A program made the position numbers and the translations under genes. A DNA stretch of 64,000 bases, taken from positions 745,445 through 809,444 of the forward strand of contig NZ_LIVQ01000003.1 in NCBI RefSeq assembly GCF_001905445.1, read 5' to 3'. The notes beneath the pieces are model-generated. The model ran no database searches, was not told the DNA's origin, and saw only the letters and a program-made list of their open reading frames with translations. Shown here in pieces: positions 8,980 through 16,115 of the stretch; the stretch's first letter is position 1, and each line of letters begins with the position of its first letter. Origin of the DNA: Streptomyces sp. CB00455. Its GTDB lineage: Bacteria; Actinomycetota; Actinomycetes; Streptomycetales; Streptomycetaceae.

Positions 8980-9096
8980 GCACTTACTCCTTGCCGATCA
9001 TGATTACTACCAGTCAGTAGTTCACTCGTCGGGCAGCGCGAAATCCAGAGCAAATCGAATATATGGCCGACTCTCGTACTTATTGGCCGATCTCCA

Positions 9097-9150
9097 CATG
9101 CAAGGAGGGCCCCTTCCAGCCAGTCGGCTGGAAGGGGCCCTCCTTGCATG
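9097..9150 (-). terminator. clpX terminator: perfect 25-bp inverted repeat
   Basis: Arms 9097-9121 and 9126-9150 are perfectly complementary over 25 bp around the tetraloop AGTC, 14 nt after the clpX stop. It is the longest perfect stem in the window and separates clpX from the small secreted-protein gene downstream. Confidence 0.8.
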
Positions 9151-9164
9151 GCGCCTCGTCGCGG

Positions 9165-10451
9165 CTACGCCGACTTCTCGTGCGGGCCCTGGTCCTTCGG
9201 GACGATGCGCGGGACCAGCGTCGGATTGACGTTGGAGCGGACGACATCGGCGGTGATGACCACCCGGGCCACGTCCTTGCGGGACGGGACCTCGTACATC
9301 ACCGACATCAGGACCTCTTCCATGATGGCGCGCAGGCCGCGCGCGCCCGTCTGGCGCAGGATCGCCTGGTCCGCGATGGCCTCCAGCGCCTCGCGCTCGA
9401 AGTCCAGCTCGACACCGTCGAGTTCGAACAGCCGCTCGTACTGCTTCACCAGGGCGTTGCGCGGCTCGATCAGGATCTGGAGCAGGGCCTCGCGGTCCAG
9501 GTTGTGCACGGAGGTGATCACGGGGAGACGGCCGATGAACTCGGGGATCATCCCGAACTTCACCAGGTCCTCCGGCATGACCTCCTGGAACTGGTTGCTC
9601 GCCTCGATCTCGCGCTTCGAGCGGATCGTCGCCGCGAAACCGATGCCCTTGGCGCCCGCACGCGACTCGATGATCTTCTCCAGGCCGGCGAAGGCGCCGC
9701 CCACGATGAAGAGCACGTTCGTCGTGTCGATCTGGATGAACTCCTGGTGCGGGTGCTTGCGGCCGCCCTGCGGCGGGACGGAGGCGGTCGTGCCTTCGAG
9801 GATCTTCAGCAGCGCCTGCTGGACGCCCTCGCCGCTCACGTCGCGCGTGATCGACGGGTTCTCGCTCTTGCGGGCGACCTTGTCGATCTCGTCGATGTAA
9901 ATGATCCCGGTTTCGGCCTTCTTGACGTCGTAGTCAGCCGCCTGGATCAGCTTGAGCAGGATGTTCTCGACGTCCTCGCCGACATACCCGGCCTCCGTCA
10001 GCGCCGTCGCGTCGGCGATGGCGAACGGGACGTTCAGCATGCGCGCGAGCGTCTGCGCCAACAGGGTCTTGCCGGAACCGGTCGGGCCGAGCAGCAGGAT
10101 GTTGGACTTCGCGAGCTCGATCGCGTCGTCCCGGCCCTGCGCGCCGCCGTTCTCGCCGGCCTGGACCCGCTTGTAGTGGTTGTAGACCGCGACGGAGAGC
10201 GCCTTCTTCGCCGGCTCCTGGCCGACGACGTAGCTCTCCAGGAACTCGTAGATCTCACGGGGCTTGGGGAGTTCCTCCCACCGGACCTCGGAGGTCTCCG
10301 CGAGTTCCTCTTCGATGATCTCGTTGCAGAGGTCGATGCACTCGTCGCAGATGTACACACCGGGTCCTGCGATGAGCTTCTTCACCTGCTTCTGGCTCTT
10401 TCCGCAGAACGAGCACTTGAGCAGGTCGCCGCCGTCACCGATGCGTGCCAC
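9165..10451 (-). CDS. clpX: ATP-dependent Clp protease ATP-binding subunit ClpX
   Basis: AAA+ unfoldase that feeds tagged proteins to ClpP. The 428-residue protein has the N-terminal zinc-binding domain with Cys13/Cys16 and Cys35/Cys38, Walker A GPTGSGKT near residue 120, Walker B (IIYIDEIDK) near 180, and the C-terminal small AAA domain. The C-terminus carries the short polar tail found in Streptomyces. It lies downstream of clpP1-clpP2 with 153 bp between, enough for its own promoter, and ends at a very strong terminator. Confidence 0.97.
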   Translation of the reverse strand: MARIGDGGDLLKCSFCGKSQKQVKKLIAGPGVYICDECIDLCNEIIEEELAETSEVRWEELPKPREIYEFLESYVVGQEPAKKALSVAVYNHYKRVQAGENGGAQGRDDAIELAKSNILLLGPTGSGKTLLAQTLARMLNVPFAIADATALTEAGYVGEDVENILLKLIQAADYDVKKAETGIIYIDEIDKVARKSENPSITRDVSGEGVQQALLKILEGTTASVPPQGGRKHPHQEFIQIDTTNVLFIVGGAFAGLEKIIESRAGAKGIGFAATIRSKREIEASNQFQEVMPEDLVKFGMIPEFIGRLPVITSVHNLDREALLQILIEPRNALVKQYERLFELDGVELDFEREALEAIADQAILRQTGARGLRAIMEEVLMSVMYEVPSRKDVARVVITADVVRSNVNPTLVPRIVPKDQGPHEKSA

Positions 10452-10604
10452 GAGGTGCTTCCCCTTCGCCTGGGAGACGCCTGGTTCAGCGCTCCTGGTG
10501 CCTCATATCCGACGGTACCTTGCCAGGGGCCCCGAGCGGGGCCCCCTTGACGCGGTTCACATCGCCGAATTCGACGGCGTGTCCACGCCCATTGATGGCA
10601 AGGA

Positions 10605-11273
10605 TCAGTTCGAGCTCTTACGCGTGGAGACGACCTGGTCGATCAGGCCGTACGCGAGAGCGTCCTCGGCAGTGAGGATCTTGTCGCGCTCGATGTCGTC
10701 GCGGATCTTCTCGATCGGCGTCGTCGAGTGCTTGGCCAGCATGGTCTCCAGCTGGTCCCGCATGCGCAGGATCTCGTTGGCCGCGATCTCCAGGTCGGAG
10801 AGCTGCTCACGGCCGGTGCCGCCGGAGGGCTGGTGGATCAGCACACGGGCGTTCGGCAGCGCCATGCGCTTGCCGGGGGTGCCGGCGGCGAGCAGGACCG
10901 CGGCGGCGGAGGCCGCCTGGCCCATGCAGACCGTCGAGATGTCCGGCTTCACGAACTGCATCGTGTCGTAGATCGCCGTCAGCGCCGTGAAGGAGCCGCC
11001 GGGGCTGTTGATGTAGATGGAGATGTCGCGGTCCGGGTCCATCGACTCCAGGCACAGCAGCTGCGCCATGACGTCGTTGGCGGACGCGTCGTCAATCTGC
11101 ACGCCGAGGAAGATGATGCGCTCCTCGAAGAGCTTCGCGTAGGGGTCGTACTCGCGCACGCCCTGCGAGGTGCGCTCGACGAAGCGCGGGATGACGTAGC
11201 GGTTGTCCACCTGCGGGCCGTTGTGGAGGCCGCTCGCGGGAGAGAGGTTGTTCATGTACATCGGGGTGTTCAC
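10605..11273 (-). CDS. clpP2: ATP-dependent Clp protease proteolytic subunit ClpP2
   Basis: Serine peptidase subunit that pairs with ClpP1 in a mixed tetradecamer in actinobacteria. The 222-residue product shows the nucleophile region MGQAASAAAVLL, the catalytic His in VLIHQPSGG and a downstream catalytic Asp region (DDIERDKIL). The GTG start at 11273 follows AGGA by about 5 nt; an N-terminal stretch of about 15 residues is probably a processed propeptide. It lies 71 nt after clpP1 on the same strand, consistent with the clpP1-clpP2 operon of Streptomyces. Confidence 0.95.
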   Translation of the reverse strand: MNTPMYMNNLSPASGLHNGPQVDNRYVIPRFVERTSQGVREYDPYAKLFEERIIFLGVQIDDASANDVMAQLLCLESMDPDRDISIYINSPGGSFTALTAIYDTMQFVKPDISTVCMGQAASAAAVLLAAGTPGKRMALPNARVLIHQPSGGTGREQLSDLEIAANEILRMRDQLETMLAKHSTTPIEKIRDDIERDKILTAEDALAYGLIDQVVSTRKSSN

Positions 11274-11344
11274 CGTCCTGGTGGCGTTCTGCGGGCTGAG
11301 GCTTGCCTGGTACGGGGGGACGTACGAGAGGTCGCGCGCCGGGG

Positions 11345-11962
11345 TCAGGCCCCGGTGCCGCCGCCGCCCGGAACCAGGGACGCGGCGGAGATGATCTCGT
11401 CGATGAGGCCGTACTCCTTGGCCTCCTCCGCCGTGAACCAGCGGTCGCGGTCGCCGTCGCGGATGATCGCCTCCACCGTCTGGCCCGAGTGGTGCGCGGT
11501 GATCTCAGCCATGCGCTGCTTCGTGCGCAGCAGGTACTGGGCCTGGATCTTGATGTCCGAGGCGGTGCCGCCGATGCCGGCGGAACCCTGGTGCATCAGG
11601 ATGTCGGTGTTCGGGAGGGCGAAGCGCTTGCCCGTCGTGCCGCCGGTGAGCAGGAACTGACCCATCGAAGCGGCCATGCCCATGCCGATGGTGACGACGT
11701 CGTTCTTGATGTACTGCATGGTGTCGTAGACGGCCATGCCCGCCGTCACGGAGCCACCGGGGCTGTTGATGTACAGGTAGATGTCCTTCTCCGGCTCCGC
11801 GGCCAGGAGGAGGAGCTGCGCCGTGATCTTGTTCGCGATGTCGTCGTCGACCGGCTGGCCGAGGAAGATGATGCGCTCGCCGAGCAGCCGGTTGTAGACA
11901 TGGTCGCCGAGGCCGCCACCGATGGACGGCTCACCCGCGGCGTAAGGCATCAGATTCGTCAC
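11345..11962 (-). CDS. clpP1: ATP-dependent Clp protease proteolytic subunit ClpP1
   Basis: Partner ClpP subunit, first gene of the clpP1-clpP2 operon. I start it at GTG 11962 (VTNLMPYAAGEPS) because AGGTGG lies 5 nt upstream and this gives 205 residues, the normal ClpP length; the frame is open about 60 codons further without similarity. The nucleophile Ser lies in GMAASMGQF and the catalytic Asp in DRDRWF. The catalytic His lies in ILMHQGSAG, where most ClpPs have HQP, so the residue after His-Gln is Gly instead of Pro. The C-terminus ends in a Gly-rich tail (PGGGGTGA). Confidence 0.93.
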   Translation of the reverse strand: MTNLMPYAAGEPSIGGGLGDHVYNRLLGERIIFLGQPVDDDIANKITAQLLLLAAEPEKDIYLYINSPGGSVTAGMAVYDTMQYIKNDVVTIGMGMAASMGQFLLTGGTTGKRFALPNTDILMHQGSAGIGGTASDIKIQAQYLLRTKQRMAEITAHHSGQTVEAIIRDGDRDRWFTAEEAKEYGLIDEIISAASLVPGGGGTGA

Positions 11963-12125
11963 GTATCCACCTGCTCGTCTCCGACGGCCATGTGCCGTCT
12001 CAGCGTCTCGTTCTGGGGCGCGGCCCTGCCGGTGCGGACAAGCCGCCGACTCCGGGTACTCCCGTGCCCTCGTATTCATGGACCCTAACGCGCAGGTGGG
12101 ACAACACCATCCCGCTTCCCGAACT

Positions 12126-12142
12126 GTTCGCTCGGAGCGCAA
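12126..12142. promoter_or_regulatory. ClgR-like operator upstream of clpP1
   Basis: GTTCGCTCGGAGCGCAA is a near-perfect inverted repeat (GTTCGCT and AGCGcAA around 3 nt), about 165 bp before the clpP1 start. ClgR, the Clp regulator of actinobacteria, binds GTTCGC-type palindromes upstream of clpP1. The match is by eye only. Confidence 0.45.
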
Positions 12143-12168
12143 GGTCCGCAAGCCTTTAGGGCCCTGTG

Positions 12169-12206
12169 CCGAGGGGCCCGGACGCGACTGCGTCCGGGCC
12201 CCTCGG
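12169..12206 (-). terminator. tig terminator
   Basis: Perfect 17-bp stem (12169-12185 with 12190-12206) and the loop GACT, 30 nt after the tig stop. Confidence 0.8.
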
Positions 12207-12236
12207 GGTGGTGCTCAGCGGGCTTCGCCCGGGGTG

Positions 12237-13625
12237 TTACTTGGCCTCGTCGTCCTTGGCCTCGTCCGCACCCTCGACGGCGGCCTCGGCCGCCTCGGCG
12301 GCCTGCTCCTCGTCCTCGTCGGAGAGGTCGACGACCTCACCGTTGGTGTCGACGACCTTGGACGCCTCGACGACGACCGCGAGGGCCTTGCCGCGGGCGA
12401 CCTCGCCGACCAGCATCGGGACCTGGCCGCCTTCGACGACGGCCTGGGCGAACTGGTCGGGGGACATGCCGGAGGAGGCGGCGCGGCGCATGAGGTGCTC
12501 GGTGAGCTCCTCCTGGTCGACGCCCAGCTTCTCCTTGTTGACCAGCGCGTCGAGGACGAACTGGGTCTTGATGCCCTTGACGGCCTGCTCGGAGGTCTCG
12601 GCGTCGAACTCCTCGACCGTCTTGCCCTGGAACTCCAGGTACTTCTCGATGGTGAGGCCCATCTGGCCGAGCTGGTGGTGCTCCAGGTTGTGCTTGCGGG
12701 TCTTGACCTCGTCCGCGAGGAGCTTCTCGGGGATCGGGACCTCGACGAGCTCCAGCAGCTTCTCCAGGACGCGCTCCTGGGCCTGCGTGGCCTGGTCGTA
12801 CTGCTTCATGTTCTCAAGGCGCTTGCGGCTGTCCGCCTTGAGCTCCTCGAGGGTGTCGAACTCGCTCGCCATCTGCGCGAACTCGTCGTCCAGCTCCGGC
12901 AGCTCACGGGCGGCGACCTTGGTGACCTTGACGGTGACCTCGGCGTCCTTGCCCTCGGCGGAGCCGCCCTTCAGCTTGGAGGTGAAGGTGGCCTCGCCAC
13001 CGGCCTCCAGGCCCTTGACGGCCTCGTCGATGCCTTCGAGGAGCTCGCCCGAGCCGATGGTGTAGGACACGTCGCTGGCAACGCCGTCCTCCAGCACCTC
13101 GCCGTCGACCTTGGCCTCGAGGTCGATCGTGACGACGTCGCCGTCCTGGGCGGCGCGCTCGACGTCCTTGGTGGACGCGAAGCGGCCGCGCAGCTGCTCG
13201 ACCGACTCCTCGACGTCCTCGTCGGAGACCTCGATGGCGTCGACCTCGACCTCGATGCCGGAGTAGTCCGGGATCTCGATCTCGGGACGGACGTCGACCT
13301 CGGCGGTGAAGGCCAGCAGCTCGCCGTCCTTCAGCTCCGTGATGTCGACCTCGGGCTGGCCCAGCGGGTTCAGGTCGGCCTCGGTGACGGCCTCGGTGTA
13401 GAACTTCGGGAGGGCGTCGTTGACGGCCTCCTCCAGCACCGCACCGCGGCCGAAGCGCTGGTCGATGACGCGGGCAGGGATCTTGCCCTTGCGGAAGCCC
13501 TTCACCGTGACCTGCTGGTTGATCTTCTTGTACGCCGCGTCGAGGCTGTCCTTGAGCTCCTCGAAGGGCACCTCAACAGTGAGCCGAACCCGAGTCGGGT
13601 TCAGGGTCTCCACGGCGCTCTTCAC
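12237..13625 (-). CDS. tig: Trigger factor (ribosome-associated chaperone and peptidyl-prolyl isomerase)
   Basis: Binds the ribosome exit tunnel and shields nascent chains; it sits next to the clp genes as in many bacteria. The GTG at 13625 (VKSAVETLNPTRVRLTVEV) is chosen because AAGGAG lies 8 nt upstream and it is the family's conserved N-terminus; this gives 462 residues. The ribosome-binding signature GFRKGKIP (about residues 44-51) is intact. The FKBP-type PPIase domain spans roughly 150-245, and the helical C-terminal chaperone domain follows. The last 30 residues are an acidic Glu/Ala tail. Upstream lies tRNA-Pro on the same strand. Confidence 0.97.
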   Translation of the reverse strand: MKSAVETLNPTRVRLTVEVPFEELKDSLDAAYKKINQQVTVKGFRKGKIPARVIDQRFGRGAVLEEAVNDALPKFYTEAVTEADLNPLGQPEVDITELKDGELLAFTAEVDVRPEIEIPDYSGIEVEVDAIEVSDEDVEESVEQLRGRFASTKDVERAAQDGDVVTIDLEAKVDGEVLEDGVASDVSYTIGSGELLEGIDEAVKGLEAGGEATFTSKLKGGSAEGKDAEVTVKVTKVAARELPELDDEFAQMASEFDTLEELKADSRKRLENMKQYDQATQAQERVLEKLLELVEVPIPEKLLADEVKTRKHNLEHHQLGQMGLTIEKYLEFQGKTVEEFDAETSEQAVKGIKTQFVLDALVNKEKLGVDQEELTEHLMRRAASSGMSPDQFAQAVVEGGQVPMLVGEVARGKALAVVVEASKVVDTNGEVVDLSDEDEEQAAEAAEAAVEGADEAKDDEAK

Positions 13626-13811
13626 GGTTCGGTCTCCTTGTGGCTGACTGCTGGGGGGTTCTGCCGTCACGCTGCGATTCAGCGGTTCAGCGGACTTCGG
13701 CCCGGTACATCAGACACACGGGCACGCAGCTTGCATAGTAACCGCAAGCGGCAATCAGCCCACAACGCGATCTTGTGGTGGCTCTCGATCGGGACGAAGG
13801 AGAGACTGCTG

Positions 13812-13888
13812 GTGGTCGGGGTGGCCGGATTCGAACCGACGACCTTCCGCTCCCAAAGCGGACGCGCTACCAAGCTGCGCCACACCCC
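13812..13888 (-). tRNA. tRNA-Pro (anticodon TGG)
   Basis: Acceptor stem CGGGGTG/CACCCCG, anticodon stem TCCGC/GCGGA with loop TTTGGGA (anticodon TGG), T-arm with GGTTCGAATCC, discriminator A, and CCA encoded in the DNA. It is on the same strand as tig, about 190 nt upstream of the tig start. Confidence 0.95.
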
Positions 13889-14057
13889 GTCGGTGCGACA
13901 CGTAGGGTACATGCCCGGAGACCCTCTGATGTGCGGGGTTTCCCGACCGGCTTCCGGCGCACCCGGCCGCGGGCACGTATGCGGTGTGCGCATCCCCGGC
14001 TCGACCCGCTAGGATGCTGTCCGTGCCGCGGCCTTCCGGACCTGCGGCGCGCGCGTT

Positions 14058-14128
14058 GCGGGCGTAGCTCAATGGTAGAGCCCTAGTCTTCCAAACTAGC
14101 TACGCGGGTTCGATTCCCGTCGCCCGCT
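14058..14128 (+). tRNA. tRNA-Gly (anticodon TCC), integration site of a mobile element
   Basis: Acceptor stem GCGGGCG/CGCCCGC, anticodon stem CTAGT/ACTAG with loop CTTCCAA (anticodon TCC), T-arm GGTTCGATTCC, discriminator T, no encoded CCA. Its 3' half from the anticodon loop on is repeated exactly at 15501-15544, so this gene has been used as an attachment site and was restored by the incoming element. Confidence 0.96.
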
Positions 14129-14130
14129 CT
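14087..14130 (+). repeat. attL: 44-bp direct repeat within tRNA-Gly
   Basis: Identical over 44 bp to 15501-15544. It covers the anticodon loop through the 3' end of tRNA-Gly plus two bases, the classical target of tyrosine integrases. Confidence 0.88.
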
Positions 14131-14138
14131 GAAGCACG

Positions 14139-14177
14139 AAGGGCCAGGTCAGAGGACATCTCCTCCGCCTGGCCCTT
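14139..14177 (+). terminator. tRNA-Gly terminator (copy carried by the element)
   Basis: Stem AAGGGCCAGG (14139-14148) with CCTGGCCCTT (14168-14177), with additional pairing inside (AGAGGA with TCCTC). It is almost the same sequence as the hairpin after attR at 15553-15591. Confidence 0.65.
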
Positions 14178-14198
14178 AGTCATTCCCAGGGTCTGCAA

Positions 14199-14923
14199 TC
14201 AGTCCTGCGTGTCCCCCGCGTGCCCCTTGCCCTTGCGCGTGTTCTTCCGCGTGCCCTGCACGAGCTTGCTCAGCGCATCGGCGATCAACCGGTCCCGGTC
14301 GGCGCTGGCGTGCTGATAGATCAGCGCGGCACGGGCGGTGCTGTGACCCATCCGCGCCATCAACTCCCGCGTGCTCGCGCCGGTTGACGCGGCCAGGGTG
14401 TTCCCCGTGTGCCGAAGATCATGGAAATGAAGCCCCTTGATCCCGGCCTTCCGGCACGCCTTGTGCCACAGCAGGTTGAAGTGGTTCCGCCGAGGAGTCG
14501 CCCCCCTGGCCGACGTAGGCCTTGGCCACGGTGGTGGGCCCCGTCCCGCCGGCCAGCTTGTCGGCACGCCAGCTCCGTACGAGCGGCGGCGAGATCTCCG
14601 TCAGGTTGACGGCGCCGAGGACCGGCTCCAGGTGGTGCTTGAGGAGCGAGCCGTAGAGCTGCCGCGTGGTGCTGGTCAGCTCGCGCTTTTTAATCCAGGC
14701 AACGGCCTACGGCCCGGAAGGCAACCTTCCTGGCGTCCGGATCCTGCCAGTCGCCACGGCGTATCTCGGTCTGTTTGTCGGCAAGCCAGTCGTCAGCGTC
14801 CCTCTTCGTACGGAACGTCTCGGGCGCGGGACGGAGCTGTCCGTCCGGGCCGAGGTACCGGGCCTGGTACCGGCCGGAAGGCAGCTTCCGGACCCGTTCG
14901 AACTGACGGCGCCTTCCGGCCAT
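14199..14923 (-). pseudogene. Tyrosine-type site-specific integrase, frameshifted and internally deleted
   Basis: The N-terminal part starts at ATG 14923 (MAGRRRQFERVRKLPSGRYQ, the arm-binding domain typical of Streptomyces element integrases) and reads to KVAF near 14722. There one extra base and a TAC-to-TAG change break the frame. In the shifted frame the core-binding domain continues (TTRQLYGSLLKHHLEP, then EISPPLVRSWRADKL and TTVAKAY). The sequence then jumps near 14500-14520 to the catalytic C-terminus in a third frame: HFHDLRHTGNTLAASTG, MGHSTARAALIYQHAS. The segment with the first catalytic Arg, roughly 150-190 residues, is missing. The His, Arg, His and Tyr of the C-terminal catalytic box remain. 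It cannot encode an active recombinase. Confidence 0.88.
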
Positions 14924-15010
14924 CAGGCAGCCACCCCCAAGCCGCGACGGCGCGGCTCGATCGTGTTCGCGGTGATGAATGCCTGGACGGCGCCGCGACC
15001 GGAACCCTCT
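14923..15010 (-). pseudogene. Possible excisionase (xis) tail
   Basis: On the minus strand a frame ending AFITANTIEPRRRGLGVAA stops at 14923-14925, its TGA overlapping the int ATG, as is usual for xis-int pairs. The expected MerR/Xis-type helix-turn-helix upstream is absent, so only a 3' remnant can be claimed. The upstream limit given is approximate. Confidence 0.35.
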
Positions 15011-15085
15011 CCCGACAGCGGGCAGCGCCGCATGGCGCGAGAGACCGAAGCGGTCACTCGATCGGCCGCACGCTAGCTTGACCGC

Positions 15086-15292
15086 ATGGATGAACCGCTG
15101 ATCAAGGTCCAGAGTTCAGCTGGCGAGACTCTCATCAAGGCCAACGCGGAAGGGCTTCGCGTCCTCGCGGAGCGGCTGTTGGAGCTCGCCGGCCCCGGCA
15201 TACGGAGCGGGCACCACCTTCACCTCGATGCGGGTGTTGACCTTGAGGATGGCTCGTCCAGCCTCGTTCTGGAGCGTGCCGACTCGCTCTAG
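15086..15292 (+). CDS. Small protein resembling Imm32 immunity proteins
   Basis: A 68-residue acidic protein, MDEPLIKVQSSAGETLIKAN followed by a helix (EGLRVLAERLLELA) and SGHHLHLDAG, then LEDGSSSLVLERA. This strand-strand-helix-(HxHLD)-strand pattern resembles the Imm32 immunity family of polymorphic toxin systems common in Streptomyces; I recognise this from memory of the family, not from a search. It is the only intact gene inside the tRNA-Gly element and no cognate toxin is nearby. No strong ribosome site precedes the ATG; the first bases may be leaderless. Confidence 0.55.
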   Translation: MDEPLIKVQSSAGETLIKANAEGLRVLAERLLELAGPGIRSGHHLHLDAGVDLEDGSSSLVLERADSL

Positions 15293-15500
15293 GCGCCCTC
15301 ACCTGCTCGCACGGCCCCGAAGATGGTGGCTGCTCGAACTGCTGCCGCTCGCCACCACTGTCCCCCAGGGCTCAGCGGGGCGTGTCCCCCGCGTGCCCGA
15401 ACGGGAGGACTGCTGTGGGGAGCCGCGGGGAATGCCGGGGAGGCTGGAGGGGACGTGCAGCTCAGGGGGTTGGCTGGTGACGGGGAAGGTGCGTACGCGA

Positions 15501-15544
15501 TCTTCCAAACTAGCTACGCGGGTTCGATTCCCGTCGCCCGCTCT
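15501..15544 (+). repeat. attR: 44-bp partial tRNA-Gly copy
   Basis: Exact copy of 14087-14130. The 5' half of the tRNA is absent here, so this is not a functional tRNA gene but the far attachment site of the element. Confidence 0.88.
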
Positions 15545-15552
15545 TGATGGCT

Positions 15553-15591
15553 CAGGGCCAGGTCAGAGGATTTTTCCTCCGCCTGGCCCTG
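15553..15591 (+). terminator. Hairpin after attR (original tRNA-Gly terminator)
   Basis: Stem CAGGGCCAGG (15553-15562) with CCTGGCCCTG (15582-15591), almost identical to the hairpin after the intact tRNA-Gly. It probably is the host terminator displaced by the insertion. Confidence 0.6.
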
Positions 15592-15749
15592 ATGCGTTTC
15601 TGCGGACCTGGCGCCGACGCGGGCACGGGAGGGCCTGCTCAGGCCCGGCCGAAAGTGGGTACGCCGGGAGCGCCGTCGGGACGAAGGGCGCATCTTGGGA
15701 TGCGGGGCTTCGTCGCGGCAGCGGGAGCTCGACCGGTCGTGCCGTCCGG

Positions 15750-15944
15750 CTAGAGCTTGATGTTCGCGATCATCGTCGCGAGGGAGTTCAGGAAGCGGTT
15801 CACGTCGTCCGCGATCGAGCTCGACGCCAGGAAGAAGCCGAAGAGGGCCGCGACGATGGCGGGGCCCGTCTTGATGTGGTTGCCGCGGATCAGCACCACC
15901 AGGATGACCGCCAACAGAACCACCACTGACAGCGAAATGGCCAC
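15750..15944 (-). CDS. Small two-helix membrane protein
   Basis: A 64-residue hydrophobic protein: MAISLSVVVLLAVILVVLI, then RGNHIKTGPAIVAALFGFFLA, and an amphipathic tail (DDVNRFLNSLATMIANIKL). Two membrane helices are separated by a short basic turn. Small proteins of this type are frequent in Streptomyces integrative plasmids and beside their transfer genes. This copy lies just outside attR, so it may be a leftover of another integration event or simply a chromosomal gene. Function unknown. The 166 bp upstream presumably hold its promoter. Confidence 0.7.
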   Translation of the reverse strand: MAISLSVVVLLAVILVVLIRGNHIKTGPAIVAALFGFFLASSSIADDVNRFLNSLATMIANIKL

Positions 15945-16115
15945 TACTGATCACACCTTCGGTCGTCCCCTGGTCGGCCCGGGGCGCACGGCACACCCCC
16001 ACATGGACCATCCTCCCACCAACAGGGGCCTTGTATCCGCCCCGTGACGAATCACCATCGTTCCGTTTCCGCCAACCACACGTGCACACGTCATATTTCG
16101 GGCACGTGGCGGGGG

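Larger units (their letters stand above)
14087..15544. mobile_element. Degenerate integrative element in tRNA-Gly
   Basis: About 1.4 kb bounded by 44-bp direct repeats of the tRNA-Gly 3' end. Inside are a broken tyrosine integrase transcribed toward the tRNA, a trace of an excisionase tail overlapping the int start, and one intact small ORF (15086-15292). No replication, transfer or regulatory gene remains. The arrangement, with int beside the tRNA and xis overlapping int, is that of actinomycete integrative elements (AICE/pSAM2 type). I infer a deletion derivative that can no longer excise by itself. Confidence 0.8.
15293..15749. other. Gap containing the attR end of the element
   Basis: 457 bp with no supported gene. 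It holds the right attachment repeat (15501-15544) and the host tRNA-Gly terminator copy (15553-15591). The rest (15293-15500 and 15592-15749) shows neither a coding pattern nor a recognisable motif. Confidence 0.6.

Noticed and set aside
13735..13740. TACTAT as a -10 box for tig on the minus strand
   Set aside because: The hexamer is good, but no acceptable -35 lies at the right distance, so I did not list it as a promoter.
15501..15544. Second tRNA-Gly gene
   Set aside because: Only the 3' half is present; the D-arm and 5' acceptor strand are missing, so it is an attachment-site copy.
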